A stretch of DNA of 41,926 bases from Candidatus Nomurabacteria bacterium RIFCSPHIGHO2_01_FULL_37_25 (GCA_001786765.1 MFTH01000013.1:83974-125899); one strand, 5' to 3'. Counted from the first letter of the stretch, positions 9,254-18,834 are shown. Numbers and translations: made by a program. Notes: a model not told the origin generated them from the letters alone.

Positions 9254-10531
9254 ATGAAACGACTTTACCCACTTTTTCTTGTTGTATTTTTATTTTCTTT
9301 CAAGACTGTTTTTGCAGTTTCTGTAAATATTTCCGATTGCGCTATTACTTCTACATTAAGATTGGGTTCTAGAGGTTCTGAAGTTATGTGTCTACAAGAC
9401 AAGCTAAAGCTTTCTTCTGTGGATGGTATATTTGGTCCACTGACCAAAATAGCAGTTAAAGCTTTTCAATCAAGTAAAGGACTAGTAGTTGATGGAATAG
9501 TTGGACCTCTCTCTAGCAAGGCGCTTGGTGTTGCTGTGAAAAACAGCGTAAATTATCCAGTAGGTTGCACTTCTACTACAGGGTACAGTCCGACAACTGG
9601 CATAAAGTGTGACGGTAGTTCTAATCTAACAATTTCAAATCCTGGAACAAACAACTCTGATTCGTCTGCTAATAACGAAGTTAAGGTGATTATTCCCAAA
9701 GTTCAACCCCCGAAGGTTTTTAGCGTTTCTCCAGAAAAAGTGCGATCCGGAGATATTGTAAAAATTTACGGTGAGAATTTTTCACTTACTGGCAATACTG
9801 TCCGTCTTAGATATGGACATATCGAGGCTAGGTTTGAAAATTTATCTTCTAGTGATGGAAAAGTTATATCATTTGTGTTTCAACCGCCAGAAGTGAAAAC
9901 TATGAATAAAGAAGAATTGTTGGATTTGCCCTCCACGGCTTTGAATAAAATTTTGGATCCAATAAAAGCAGCTGGTGGTTCTATTGATGATATTTTGATT
10001 CCTTATAGAAATATGAAAAACGAAGATGACTTACGACAATTTTTAAATAATAATGGTCACAATTTTGATGAATTATACGGTAAGTTTTATGTGACAATTG
10101 AAAATGTGTACGGTCAGGGTTCTTCGGATAAGGCAATTTTGGCGGGGTTGCGAAAACTATCATTTGGTTCTAATTTAGTAATTTCAGAACAGAAAAATTT
10201 TTTGAAAAAGATTTTTTCTTTGCTTGAAGTTTTTGCGCCGAGAAAAGCTTATGCGCTGTTAGGGCAGGGAGGCGTGAATAGTGGCATTATTACGGAGTGT
10301 ACTTGTGGACCAGGATATATAACATTTATGACTGATAATCGTGGAGTAGGGACTAATTTTTATTGGTGGGCTCCTGGATATGTTCCCAGGACTGGAAATC
10401 CTGTGCTTCCTGGACCTAACCAACTCGGTTGGTTTATTCCAAATGTTGCCCAATGTTGGATGGAGGCTGGACCCATTTGTTTTCCCATCGTGGCCAATGT
10501 CGTTGGTATTCAATGGGGTCAATGGCCTTAG
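9254..10531 (+). CDS. Secreted peptidoglycan-binding (PG_binding_1) + IPT/TIG-domain protein
   Basis: Signal peptide; LRLGSRGSEVMCLQDKLKLSSVDGIFGPLTKIAVKAFQSSKGLVVDGIVGPLS; VFSVSPEKVRSGDIVKIYGENFS. Confidence 0.75.
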   Translation: MKRLYPLFLVVFLFSFKTVFAVSVNISDCAITSTLRLGSRGSEVMCLQDKLKLSSVDGIFGPLTKIAVKAFQSSKGLVVDGIVGPLSSKALGVAVKNSVNYPVGCTSTTGYSPTTGIKCDGSSNLTISNPGTNNSDSSANNEVKVIIPKVQPPKVFSVSPEKVRSGDIVKIYGENFSLTGNTVRLRYGHIEARFENLSSSDGKVISFVFQPPEVKTMNKEELLDLPSTALNKILDPIKAAGGSIDDILIPYRNMKNEDDLRQFLNNNGHNFDELYGKFYVTIENVYGQGSSDKAILAGLRKLSFGSNLVISEQKNFLKKIFSLLEVFAPRKAYALLGQGGVNSGIITECTCGPGYITFMTDNRGVGTNFYWWAPGYVPRTGNPVLPGPNQLGWFIPNVAQCWMEAGPICFPIVANVVGIQWGQWP

Positions 10532-10564
10532 TTTTAATAGTTGTTGAATTGAATTACTAGGTCT

Positions 10565-10602
10565 AAGCTGTGAGATTTTGTTTAATAATTTCTTACAGTT
10601 TA
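10565..10602. terminator. weak bidirectional hairpin between convergent genes
   Basis: AAGCTGTGAGA...TCTTACAGTTT imperfect stem between 9254..10531(+) and rsmA(-). Confidence 0.3.
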
Positions 10603-11564
10603 GTCAGCGTAATCCAGTCTACCAAAGTTAAATCTTCCGCCCTTTTATTCCCCAATTCTGTCAAATATGTCAAAGTGTCTCTTTGACATACGCTTTTTAG
10701 GTTACTGGAGAGTTTTTTTCTTTTATGCGCAAAGCCAGCTTTTACTATTTTCCAGAATTTTTCTTCAAAATCTTGACTGTTCCAAGTTTTATCTTGAACA
10801 GTCGTTTTGCCTCCCTCTCCTTTATAAGGAGAGGGCTGGGGTGAGGTAAATATTTTTCGTGAGATGTTTTTTATAGCGATTATTGCTGAATTTACTTTTG
10901 GCGCCGGAGAAAAATATCTTTTATCAACTTTGGCGATCATTTTTACTTCTCCATATGCTTTGACTGAAATAGATAAGATGCTTTCTTTCTTGCCCGCCGA
11001 AGCTTTAGCGGAGGAGGGGCTATTTCCCAATATTCTTTGAGCCACTTCGTGTTGAACCATCAATACCATGCTTTCGGGTTGATTTAATCCTCCCAAAAAT
11101 TTTTTCAAAATCGCGCCGGTGATGTTGTAAGGGATATTAGCGATAATTTTATAGGTACTAGGCTTCAGGCCGTAGGCATTAGTATTAAAATCTAAAATAT
11201 CTCCGCATACTAGTATGAGAGTATTTAATTTTATCTGTTCAGCAAATTTGTTCTGCAAAATTTCATAAAGTTCTTTATCTTTCTCTATCGCTAGAACCTT
11301 GCACCTAGTCCCTAACAACTTTTCTGTCAGCGCTCCTTTACCGGGACCTATTTCTAGTATTATATCGTTCTGTTTTATTTCTCCCGCTTCAACAATCTTG
11401 CGGAGCGCTGTTTCAGATTTTAAAAAATTCTGCCCCAAAATTTTTCTTGGCACGAACTTTTTCTGGGTACGGATTTTTTGAAGCTTAAAAAATCCTGAAA
11501 TTGGCTCGCCGTCGCTCGCCAAACCCCCTCCAAAAGTTGTGCCTGCGACAAATTTTCTTTTCAT
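10593..11564 (-). CDS. rsmA: 16S rRNA dimethyladenosine transferase RsmA/KsgA
   Basis: PRKILGQNFLKSETALRKIVEAGEIKQNDIILEIGPGKGALTEKLL; ANIPYNITGAIL. N-terminal extension and two internal repeat-coded insertions. A GTG at VPRKILGQNFL is an alternative start. Confidence 0.95.
   Translation of the reverse strand: MKRKFVAGTTFGGGLASDGEPISGFFKLQKIRTQKKFVPRKILGQNFLKSETALRKIVEAGEIKQNDIILEIGPGKGALTEKLLGTRCKVLAIEKDKELYEILQNKFAEQIKLNTLILVCGDILDFNTNAYGLKPSTYKIIANIPYNITGAILKKFLGGLNQPESMVLMVQHEVAQRILGNSPSSAKASAGKKESILSISVKAYGEVKMIAKVDKRYFSPAPKVNSAIIAIKNISRKIFTSPQPSPYKGEGGKTTVQDKTWNSQDFEEKFWKIVKAGFAHKRKKLSSNLKSVCQRDTLTYLTELGNKRAEDLTLVDWITLTKL
10810..10846. repeat. CCCTCTCCTTTATAAGGAGAGGG palindrome in rsmA (TSPQPSPYKGEGG)
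   Basis: 10-bp perfect stem with 3-nt loop; in frame. Confidence 0.7.
10990..11020. repeat. GC-rich palindrome in rsmA (SPSSAKASAGKK)
   Basis: TTGCCCGCCGAAGCTTTAGCGGAGGAGGGGC. Confidence 0.6.
11437..11562 (+). repeat. composite palindromic element, copy B (62-bp core 11466..11527)
   Basis: Core GGTACGGATTTTTTGAAGCTTAAAAAATCCTGAAATTGGCTCGCCGTCGCTCGCCAAACCCC with partially complementary flanks. Confidence 0.75.
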
Positions 11565-13726
11565 ATATAAATCGTCTTTATTCTATCTTTTTCTCCTTCT
11601 TTTTCTAATAAATCTGCTGGAATGTCGCTGATAAACTCTGATGGAGCATTAATATTGCGAGCTCCAAAAATGGTGCGAAAATTCGCAAATGATAAAAACA
11701 ATTTTTCTTTAGCGCGGGTGATTGCCACATAAAAAAGCCTGCGTTCTTCTTCCTGCGCCTCGCCGTAGCCTTGCGCGGAGGTGGAGCTATCTTCATTATG
11801 ACGCTCATGCGGGAAAAGTCCGTCTTCTAGTCCTGTGATAAAAACATGTTTAAATTCAAGCCCTTTTGAAGCGTGCACAGTCATTAACTTGACCGCATTT
11901 ATTTTTTCTTTTTTATCTTCATTAATTATTAGTGAATCTTGGTCTGAAGCTAGTGAAGCGTCTTCCAGAAGTTTTTCTATTCCACGACCGTTTTCTAGGT
12001 TGTCATATTTAAGAGCCAATGTTGCCAACTCTTTTATGTTTTCCAGTCTTTCTTTGTCTTCTTCTGTGCCAGAGGAAAGTTCATTTTCAATGCCGGACTT
12101 TTTTACCACAAATTTGATTACTTCAGATGTTTTTACTTGCTCTATTTTTTCTTTTATCTCTTCCAGTATTTTGTAAAAATTATCAATTTTAATTTTCATT
12201 TTTATGGGCAGGTTTTCGATATCATTGGCCCAGCCTTCGCCGAGGCTTCGGCGGGGCGAAGCAAAAATTTTGATTAAAGTAACTTTGCCTATGCCTCGCG
12301 CGGGGAAATTTATTATTCTTTTTATGTCTCCTAGACTATTTCTGTTTAAGGCTGCGCGCAAATATGCTAAAGTGTCTTTTATTTCTTTTCTTTCAAAAAA
12401 TTTAATTCCCAAAACTTGATACGGAATATTGTATCGTAGCATCGCTTCTTCTAAGGCTCTGGATTGGAAGTTTGCTCGATACAGAATGGCAATTTCGGAG
12501 AGAATGTTCTTTTTTTCATAAACGGAGCTGTCAGCAGGATCATCTTTTGTGGGGTCGCTGTCTCCGCGTGCTCGCGGAGCGCTGCCTCTCGGCTCGTCAG
12601 CCTGCGAGACACCCCAAAAAGATGATCCTGCTTCAGCTATTTCTAAAATCTTTGTGGCCACGAAGTCGGCTTCGTCATTTTCATCTAGCGCTTCATACAG
12701 TCCTATCTTTTCTCCCAGATCATTTTTTGTAAATAAATTCTTGTCCGGTCTGTATTTATTTTTTTTAATTACCACATTCGCCGCCTCCAAGATGTTTTGT
12801 GTTGAGCGATAATTCTCTTCTAGTAGAATTATTTTTGCATTCGGATAATCCTTCTCGAAATTTAAAATATTTTTCAAATTCGCTCCCCGCCACGAATATA
12901 TATTTTGATCTACATCACCAACTACACAAATATTTTTATTATTTTCTGCCAGCATTTTGGCCATCAAATACTGTACTTCGTTGGTGTCTTGATATTCATC
13001 TATGTGGACATATTTCCATTTTTCTTGATAAATTTTTCTAATTTGTTCATTTTCCTTCAACAATTTTGCCGCTTTTAAAAGCAAGTCGTCGAAATCCAAC
13101 GAATTTTCTTTTATTTTCTTTTTTTCATATAAATTCCAAACTTGCGCCACGATTCTCCCGAAAGAATTCGCGCTATTTATTTCTTCATAATCCGCCAAAT
13201 GCGTGAATTTTCCCTTCTCCCGCGAGATGACATTTTTTATTTTCTTCGGGTCATATTGCTTCGGGTCAATAGCAAGCTCTTTTTCCGCTTCTTTTATCAA
13301 ACTCGTGGCGTCATTCTCGTCTAGAATAGTGAAATATTTTGTCAGCCCTAAAATCCGCGCATTTTCTTTTATTATGTAAACTCCGAGAGAATGAAAAGTA
13401 GAAATAAAAGGTTCGCGATATTGCGTTCTGTCACCACGAAAATTTTCTACTGAAAATTTTCTCTGTCCGTCGTCGCCACTCCTCCCAAGGGTTCCATAAC
13501 GCAATATCGCTTTCTCTATCCGTTCGCGCATTTCTTTGGCGGCTTTATTGGTAAATGTTACAGCCAAAATATGCTCTGGCGACACGCCATTTTTTATCAG
13601 ATTTACTATTTTATGCGTTATAGTTTTAGTTTTCCCCGCTCCCGCGCCAGCTATAATAAGCAGTGGACCATCTATATGTTCCGCCGCTTCTCTTTGTTTT
13701 TTATTCAAGCCTGCCAGATGTTGCAC
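11561..13726 (-). CDS. UvrD/PcrA/Rep-family DNA helicase
   Basis: LNKKQREAAEHIDGPLLIIAGAGAGKTKTITHKI; VHIDEYQDTNEVQY; ENYRSTQNIL; LMTVHASKGLEFKHVFITGLEDGLFPH. Carries palindromic in-frame insertions. GTG start. Confidence 0.95.
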   Translation of the reverse strand: MQHLAGLNKKQREAAEHIDGPLLIIAGAGAGKTKTITHKIVNLIKNGVSPEHILAVTFTNKAAKEMRERIEKAILRYGTLGRSGDDGQRKFSVENFRGDRTQYREPFISTFHSLGVYIIKENARILGLTKYFTILDENDATSLIKEAEKELAIDPKQYDPKKIKNVISREKGKFTHLADYEEINSANSFGRIVAQVWNLYEKKKIKENSLDFDDLLLKAAKLLKENEQIRKIYQEKWKYVHIDEYQDTNEVQYLMAKMLAENNKNICVVGDVDQNIYSWRGANLKNILNFEKDYPNAKIILLEENYRSTQNILEAANVVIKKNKYRPDKNLFTKNDLGEKIGLYEALDENDEADFVATKILEIAEAGSSFWGVSQADEPRGSAPRARGDSDPTKDDPADSSVYEKKNILSEIAILYRANFQSRALEEAMLRYNIPYQVLGIKFFERKEIKDTLAYLRAALNRNSLGDIKRIINFPARGIGKVTLIKIFASPRRSLGEGWANDIENLPIKMKIKIDNFYKILEEIKEKIEQVKTSEVIKFVVKKSGIENELSSGTEEDKERLENIKELATLALKYDNLENGRGIEKLLEDASLASDQDSLIINEDKKEKINAVKLMTVHASKGLEFKHVFITGLEDGLFPHERHNEDSSTSAQGYGEAQEEERRLFYVAITRAKEKLFLSFANFRTIFGARNINAPSEFISDIPADLLEKEGEKDRIKTIYI
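12227..12262. repeat. small GC-rich palindrome in the uvrD-family gene (SPRRSLGEGW)
   Basis: GCCCAGCCTTCGCCGAGGCTTCGGCGGGGCGAAGC; related to 31645..31676. Confidence 0.6.
12534..12631. repeat. 98-bp palindromic insertion inside the uvrD-family gene
   Basis: Inverted ends GCAGGATCATCTTTT / AAAAGATGATCCTGC; internal CTCCGCGTGCTCGCGGAG hairpin and TCTCGGCTCGTCAGCCTG block. Confidence 0.8.
13415..13510. repeat. 96-bp palindromic insertion inside the uvrD-family gene
   Basis: Perfect 13-bp inverted ends GCGATATTGCGTT / AACGCAATATCGC; GAAAATTTTC-TACT-GAAAATTTTC inside. Confidence 0.8.
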
Positions 13727-13761
13727 TTATCAAATATAACACAAGTATCCAAATATGATTA

Positions 13762-14058
13762 CTATTTAGTTAAACTAGATCTTAAATCTTCAATTTTTAT
13801 CTTTTCCGCAAGAATTTTTTTAGCTTTATCTATTTGGCTTATAGCATCCAAGCCTTGCTTTTGTATTTCCGCTATATCTTTTACACCTTTTGTTTCGTCC
13901 ATCAACGCTTCTTCAAAAAACGCAAAAGTTAATTTGTCTTGCATTTCTTTTGGGAATTTTTGCAAATTATTAATTAAAAAAATTCGAGCGCCTTCCTCGT
14001 CATTTTTTTCTACAAAAGTTAGAAATTCATTGTATAATTCTGAAAATGTATTGTTCAT
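13762..14058 (-). CDS. small helical hypothetical protein
   Basis: 98-aa ORF (MNNTFSELYNEFLTFVEKNDEEGARIFL...) following 14074..15135. Confidence 0.5.
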   Translation of the reverse strand: MNNTFSELYNEFLTFVEKNDEEGARIFLINNLQKFPKEMQDKLTFAFFEEALMDETKGVKDIAEIQKQGLDAISQIDKAKKILAEKIKIEDLRSSLTK

Positions 14059-14073
14059 AATTGATTATTTTTA

Positions 14074-15135
14074 TTAGCTTAATGTATTTCTCTTGTCATT
14101 AATGTTTCCTTCAAGCCATGCCGCAAAAATGCTAGCCCAAAATCCTTTGTTTTTCTTATTTTTTTCTTCATATTTTGTCTTTTGTTCAGCAATAAACATA
14201 TCTTTAACAATATCTTGTTCAAGCGTATTTTTCCCCGCATAGTCAGAGCTTGTTTTATATCTTTCCCAGTCTTCATTGAATTCCTTTTCGTCTAAAGTAG
14301 TTTCCTTTTTTGCATCAAGGAATCCAGTCTTTTTTTCTGTTGCCACCGGCGCGCTTTCTGATAGTAATTCTTTAGACAGAGCATCTCTCATATCATCATT
14401 ACCGCTAACACTAGCAAATAGAATAGAACCAATATCGCTCTTATATTTATCTAATTCGGCATAAGAATCTTCAAGTGAACGGGCGGCAGTATTCAAATTA
14501 TTTAAAAGATCTTTATTAAGCCTATTCCACCAAAGCCCCCCATACTTTTTTGCTAGTTGCTTTATCGCTTCCTTCTTTTCAATAGGATCTTTTATTGCCA
14601 GAGTGTCTAAATATTCCTGCGAAGTAATACCATTATCATTCAATAATTTGTCAACTTTATCACTCGTTTCTTTGTCTTTTCCATTCTTAAAACTATCATG
14701 TATATCTATTGGCTTGGCAATTGCATCAAAGCTATCTTCATCATTAAAGCATATTTCTTTCAGCTGGTTGCGTATTACTTTTAAGGCTTTTTTAGGAGTA
14801 AGACTATCAAGTATTTTTGCAAAATCGGGATGCTTGCGCGCAATTTCAATTATGTTTTCTTCGGTCAGTAAATTTTCAATCCTTTCCGATTGAGCGATTT
14901 TTTTTGAAAATTCTACCCTGTATTCGCTAAGAAGTTCAAGATCATCTTTTTCAAGTTTTCCTTCCCTGATTCTTTGCCCCAGATCTTGTTGCCCATCTTT
15001 TTCAAGCAGTTTACCAAAAAGGTCAGACTTGTTTTTATCTTGCAATATTTCCGCTACAGTATGACCTACTGGAGGTGGCGTAGTATGTACTTTATTATCT
15101 TCTTTACTTTTTCTAAAATCGTCCATTATTCCCAT
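14074..15135 (-). CDS. hypothetical helical protein, hydrophobic C-terminal tail
   Basis: 353-aa ORF; C-terminal KNKGFWASIFAAWLEGNINDKRNTLS. Confidence 0.55.
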   Translation of the reverse strand: MGIMDDFRKSKEDNKVHTTPPPVGHTVAEILQDKNKSDLFGKLLEKDGQQDLGQRIREGKLEKDDLELLSEYRVEFSKKIAQSERIENLLTEENIIEIARKHPDFAKILDSLTPKKALKVIRNQLKEICFNDEDSFDAIAKPIDIHDSFKNGKDKETSDKVDKLLNDNGITSQEYLDTLAIKDPIEKKEAIKQLAKKYGGLWWNRLNKDLLNNLNTAARSLEDSYAELDKYKSDIGSILFASVSGNDDMRDALSKELLSESAPVATEKKTGFLDAKKETTLDEKEFNEDWERYKTSSDYAGKNTLEQDIVKDMFIAEQKTKYEEKNKKNKGFWASIFAAWLEGNINDKRNTLS

Positions 15136-15299
15136 ATATTTATCATAAAACTTTTAATCTTAATAAGCTATTTGTAACTAAAGGCTCTCAATATTATATA
15201 AATTAATATTTTTTCTGTCAATTTTCCGTTATATTACTTGATAATTTTCAAATTATATTATACTATTTTTATCTTTTCCTCAAGAATTTTTCTAGAATT

Positions 15300-15626
15300 T
15301 TATTTAATCTGTTCGAGAACAGACAATGATTCATTTCTGAAATTTTCTGATTCTTCTCCAATAATATTCAAAAATCCAGGAACTTTTTCAAAGAAAAAAT
15401 CAAGAACCACATCTGGCATAGCGTTACTTTCTATTAATTTTTCATACTCTTCTAGGTCATTTTTTTCTAAAAGGGGCAGAACCCTGGTCAATACTGATTG
15501 GAAAATTATTTTTCCAATTCGAGATATCATTTCTTCTTGTTTATCCTCAGGTAATTTGTTGATTCCAAACAAAGTTATAATATTTTTACGAACTTCTTCT
15601 TGCGCTACTAGTGTATTTGTATTCAT
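15300..15626 (-). CDS. small helical protein, possibly DUF5663-like (from memory)
   Basis: LFGINKLPEDKQEEMISRIGKIIFQSVLTRVLPLLEKNDLEEYEKLI...FFFEKVPGFLNIIGEESENF. Confidence 0.5.
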   Translation of the reverse strand: MNTNTLVAQEEVRKNIITLFGINKLPEDKQEEMISRIGKIIFQSVLTRVLPLLEKNDLEEYEKLIESNAMPDVVLDFFFEKVPGFLNIIGEESENFRNESLSVLEQIK

Positions 15627-15656
15627 ATTTTTAATTTCATTATTAATAATTTTATA

Positions 15657-18600
15657 TTAGACTTTTATAATATAGTTTTTTACTTCATCTAATTTTCCCA
15701 TTTCAGCCGCTTTTTGCAAGGCTCGAGCAATGTAGTGTTCTGTATTTTCTTTTTTCCAGAAAAAGCTATCAGTTGGTCTAAGACCGGTGTATTCTTGAAG
15801 TTTGTGAATGTATACAAGAAAATGATTTTCCGGATCTTCTTGTTTTAGTAAATTTCCAACATTAGAATATCTTATTTTTTGCCATTCATTTATTTTCTCA
15901 CCAGAGAAAATTCCTTTCAGAATTTCTTGATGAGTTTGATAAACCCCTATTAACCCTTCCCCGCTTAAATGAAAAGGATTTCCAATAATAAATTCAGGAT
16001 GTTCCTCTAATAAACGACTTTGTTCCATAGAAATATCTGAAAAAAGTTGGCCCCGATTTATACTGAATCCAAATGTATTATCATTTTGCCCAGCGTTTCT
16101 TTGTATACCAATTCTTCCTATTTCCTCAGGTATTTCAGCATACTTTTTTAGTGTATTAGCTCTTGCTGTCTCTATGGGAGAATTATTTTTATGTTCAGGA
16201 TTAACTTTTTCAATATTATCTGAATCAAACATTGCCCCAGTGTATTTTTCTACATCTTGTCCAATTTTTGCATCATGAAAAATTATTTTCCCAGTTGTTT
16301 CATCGTACTTTAGACTTGATCCTTTCATAATGTATGCGCTTTCTGCAGTGTTGTTGGGGTCATAGAAACCTAAGTCTATCGCTTGTCTAGTAGCGTTCGT
16401 GTCTTTCAAAAATTCTTGGATATTTTTTGGTAAAACTGTAATATCTGGATATTTAGCTCTAAGATCTGCCTTGAAATCAATCAACCCTTGTATACCACCC
16501 TTTCCTTTGTCAAAAACATAACTTCCTTCTGGTGTTGTTTCTTGTGTTTCAATAGTAGATGTGTTAAAAGACGCTGGGATAACAGTTGGTGTTGTATGGT
16601 CAGAAGAAGCCCCTGGCTCATGTGTTTTTGATGGTGTAGTTGTGGGTGTTTTTGATCCTGATTCAATACCTAAAGCTTGAGCTGCATTTTTCGGTAAAGT
16701 TTCGCTTCTTTCAAATCCTCCATTTGCATTATATATATTATATGTTCCATCAGGAAATATTTTATACTTAGCTCCTCCCGATCTTTCTGCGTATATTATT
16801 TTTTTTCCATTTTCATAAGTTTCCCGTAATTTTGTTATATTTGGATCTACTTTTTTCAGTTGTGTAAGTTTTTCATCGAGAGTCTTTGTTGGGTTTTTAG
16901 CTTCAGCTGTTTCTGTCGTTTTGTCTTCAGACTCTATTTTTTCTTCTGCAGGTTTTTGACCACTAGGAGTATCTATTTCAGGTTTTGGTGGAGTTTCTGG
17001 TTCTAATTTAATACCCAAAACACTTTTCATATTATCTGCTATAGTTCCTTTGTCATAAAGTATTTTCTGGTTATTATAAGACTCATATTTTCCATCAGGA
17101 AATATTTTATGCGTATATCCATTATCAGATTTTAAAATAAAGGTTTTTTCTCCTCTTCCATTGACTCCCCCCTGTAACTCTTTTATAAATGGAAATATTT
17201 TTTTCACCTCTGTAAGTGTTTCTAGTTCTTCAGGAGACATGCTTGTTTCAGTTGAAACCGGTGGTTGTTCTGTTCTTTCTTGCTCTTGTATTGGCTGGGG
17301 TGGTTGTAAAGCTTTTTCCATTTTTGGTGGAAGGGAATCTCCTTTAGTAAATAATTTTCCATCTATATCATAAAGTTCATAAGAATTTTTATCAGGAAAT
17401 ATTTTATATATGTATTCGCTTTTTGGGTTTTTTGCAAAAAATACTTCCTCCCCGTTCTCTTCAATTTTCTGTACTTCTGTTATAAATGGATCGAATGGTT
17501 TCAATTTTGTAAGTACTTCATTTTCTTCGGGAGACATATCTCCAGTAAATACAGACTGGTCTAATGCATTAGTTTTTGTTGGCGATTCAACATTTGGTAG
17601 TTGAGTTCCTTGCCGTAATCTATTAAAGGGTGAGTTCTCAAATGCTTGATGATTTGCGTTTATTGCAGTCATTGTGCCGAGACCAACTCCAATCGTTAAA
17701 GCTCCACCAAGAATATTTTTTGCCCATTGGTATCTTTTTAATTTTTTTCCTATATCATTGTTATATGTGTTTTCATATGTATTCAAAATATCAGCTAAGT
17801 TAGTTTCATTAAAAGCATCTGAGCTGATTAAAGGACTCATTTCGTGTTTATTAGATATTTTTTCTTTTAAATCTTTTATTTTTTTATCGATAAAATAATT
17901 TAATGCTCTTCTTCCAGCAAACCCCCCAGCTGCAACACCAGCCACTATACACCCACCAAATAAAAAGGAAATACTAGTTCCTCCAAGCATTGCAAGATTT
18001 TGAATAGTGAAAATCTTATTTTTTTTGTTTTCATCCCCCTTCTTTTTAAATGACTTTAGGTGTTCTATGAGTTCCGAACCTGTTTTTGAAGTTAGTGCCA
18101 TATTCAACCCTACAGCAGCGCTCACTCGAGCACCCAATCTAGCTGAAACCATAAGCGCTGATGATGAACCAATGCCGAGAAGCGCCGCAGAAGCTAATGT
18201 TGCTCCCCCAATCAAGGCAGTACTAGAAAAAACCTTGAACGCTTTTCCTTTTTTAGTTTTTTCTAAATTAGCCCACCATTTATTGGTTTTAGCGAGAGGT
18301 CTTTCTAGAAGACCAGTTTTAGCGATAGCTTCAGCATCAAAATCTTCTTTTGCTTTTAAGAATAGTTCTCGCGCTAATTCTTCTTTTTTTTCTGTGGAAA
18401 GACCAGGTTGTTTATTTAATTCTTCTTTGATCCTTTGCGCTATAGCTACTGTGTCCATCTTTGATACTGGTTTTATAACAGGATCTGTTTCATCAATTTC
18501 TGACTTACTCTTTTTTGTTCTAGCTTTTTCAAGAGAAGCTTTTAATTTTTCAATGTCTTCTGCTCTTTTACGTCTCTTTTCTTTTAATTCCTCAAGAGCT

Positions 18601-18710
18601 TTTTCTTCTGGATCTGTTTCATCAATTTCTGGCGCACCTTCTTTTTCTGCTCTTTTTAATGCTTCTTTTTCTCTTTCTGCTTTTTTTAATGCGTCGTATG
18701 TTTTTGACAT
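15657..18710 (-). CDS. large membrane-associated repeat protein (1017 aa)
   Basis: N-terminal MSKTYDALKKAEREKEALK; Gly/Ala-rich TM segments; three about-60-aa YKIFPDG repeats; unique C-terminal domain. Confidence 0.65.
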   Translation of the reverse strand: MSKTYDALKKAEREKEALKRAEKEGAPEIDETDPEEKALEELKEKRRKRAEDIEKLKASLEKARTKKSKSEIDETDPVIKPVSKMDTVAIAQRIKEELNKQPGLSTEKKEELARELFLKAKEDFDAEAIAKTGLLERPLAKTNKWWANLEKTKKGKAFKVFSSTALIGGATLASAALLGIGSSSALMVSARLGARVSAAVGLNMALTSKTGSELIEHLKSFKKKGDENKKNKIFTIQNLAMLGGTSISFLFGGCIVAGVAAGGFAGRRALNYFIDKKIKDLKEKISNKHEMSPLISSDAFNETNLADILNTYENTYNNDIGKKLKRYQWAKNILGGALTIGVGLGTMTAINANHQAFENSPFNRLRQGTQLPNVESPTKTNALDQSVFTGDMSPEENEVLTKLKPFDPFITEVQKIEENGEEVFFAKNPKSEYIYKIFPDKNSYELYDIDGKLFTKGDSLPPKMEKALQPPQPIQEQERTEQPPVSTETSMSPEELETLTEVKKIFPFIKELQGGVNGRGEKTFILKSDNGYTHKIFPDGKYESYNNQKILYDKGTIADNMKSVLGIKLEPETPPKPEIDTPSGQKPAEEKIESEDKTTETAEAKNPTKTLDEKLTQLKKVDPNITKLRETYENGKKIIYAERSGGAKYKIFPDGTYNIYNANGGFERSETLPKNAAQALGIESGSKTPTTTPSKTHEPGASSDHTTPTVIPASFNTSTIETQETTPEGSYVFDKGKGGIQGLIDFKADLRAKYPDITVLPKNIQEFLKDTNATRQAIDLGFYDPNNTAESAYIMKGSSLKYDETTGKIIFHDAKIGQDVEKYTGAMFDSDNIEKVNPEHKNNSPIETARANTLKKYAEIPEEIGRIGIQRNAGQNDNTFGFSINRGQLFSDISMEQSRLLEEHPEFIIGNPFHLSGEGLIGVYQTHQEILKGIFSGEKINEWQKIRYSNVGNLLKQEDPENHFLVYIHKLQEYTGLRPTDSFFWKKENTEHYIARALQKAAEMGKLDEVKNYIIKV

Positions 18711-18720
18711 ATATGCTTAA

Positions 18721-18834
18721 TTATTTTTTCAATGCCTTTTGCATTAGAGCCAACTCAGGATTAGTCCTCGCAATAAGTTCTTTGTTGTCTCTGTCACTTT
18801 CGTCTAGTTTTTCAAGGGCTTCTTTAATTTTCAT
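18721..18834 (-). CDS. 37-aa small ORF between the two MSKTY proteins
   Basis: MKIKEALEKLDESDRDNKELIARTNPELALMQKALKK*; below the ORF-track cutoff; ends 10 nt before the next start on the minus strand. Confidence 0.4.
   Translation of the reverse strand: MKIKEALEKLDESDRDNKELIARTNPELALMQKALKK

Noticed and set aside
12472-13324. Plus-strand ORFs opposite the uvrD-family gene
   Set aside because: Conserved helicase motifs are on the minus strand; no independent support.
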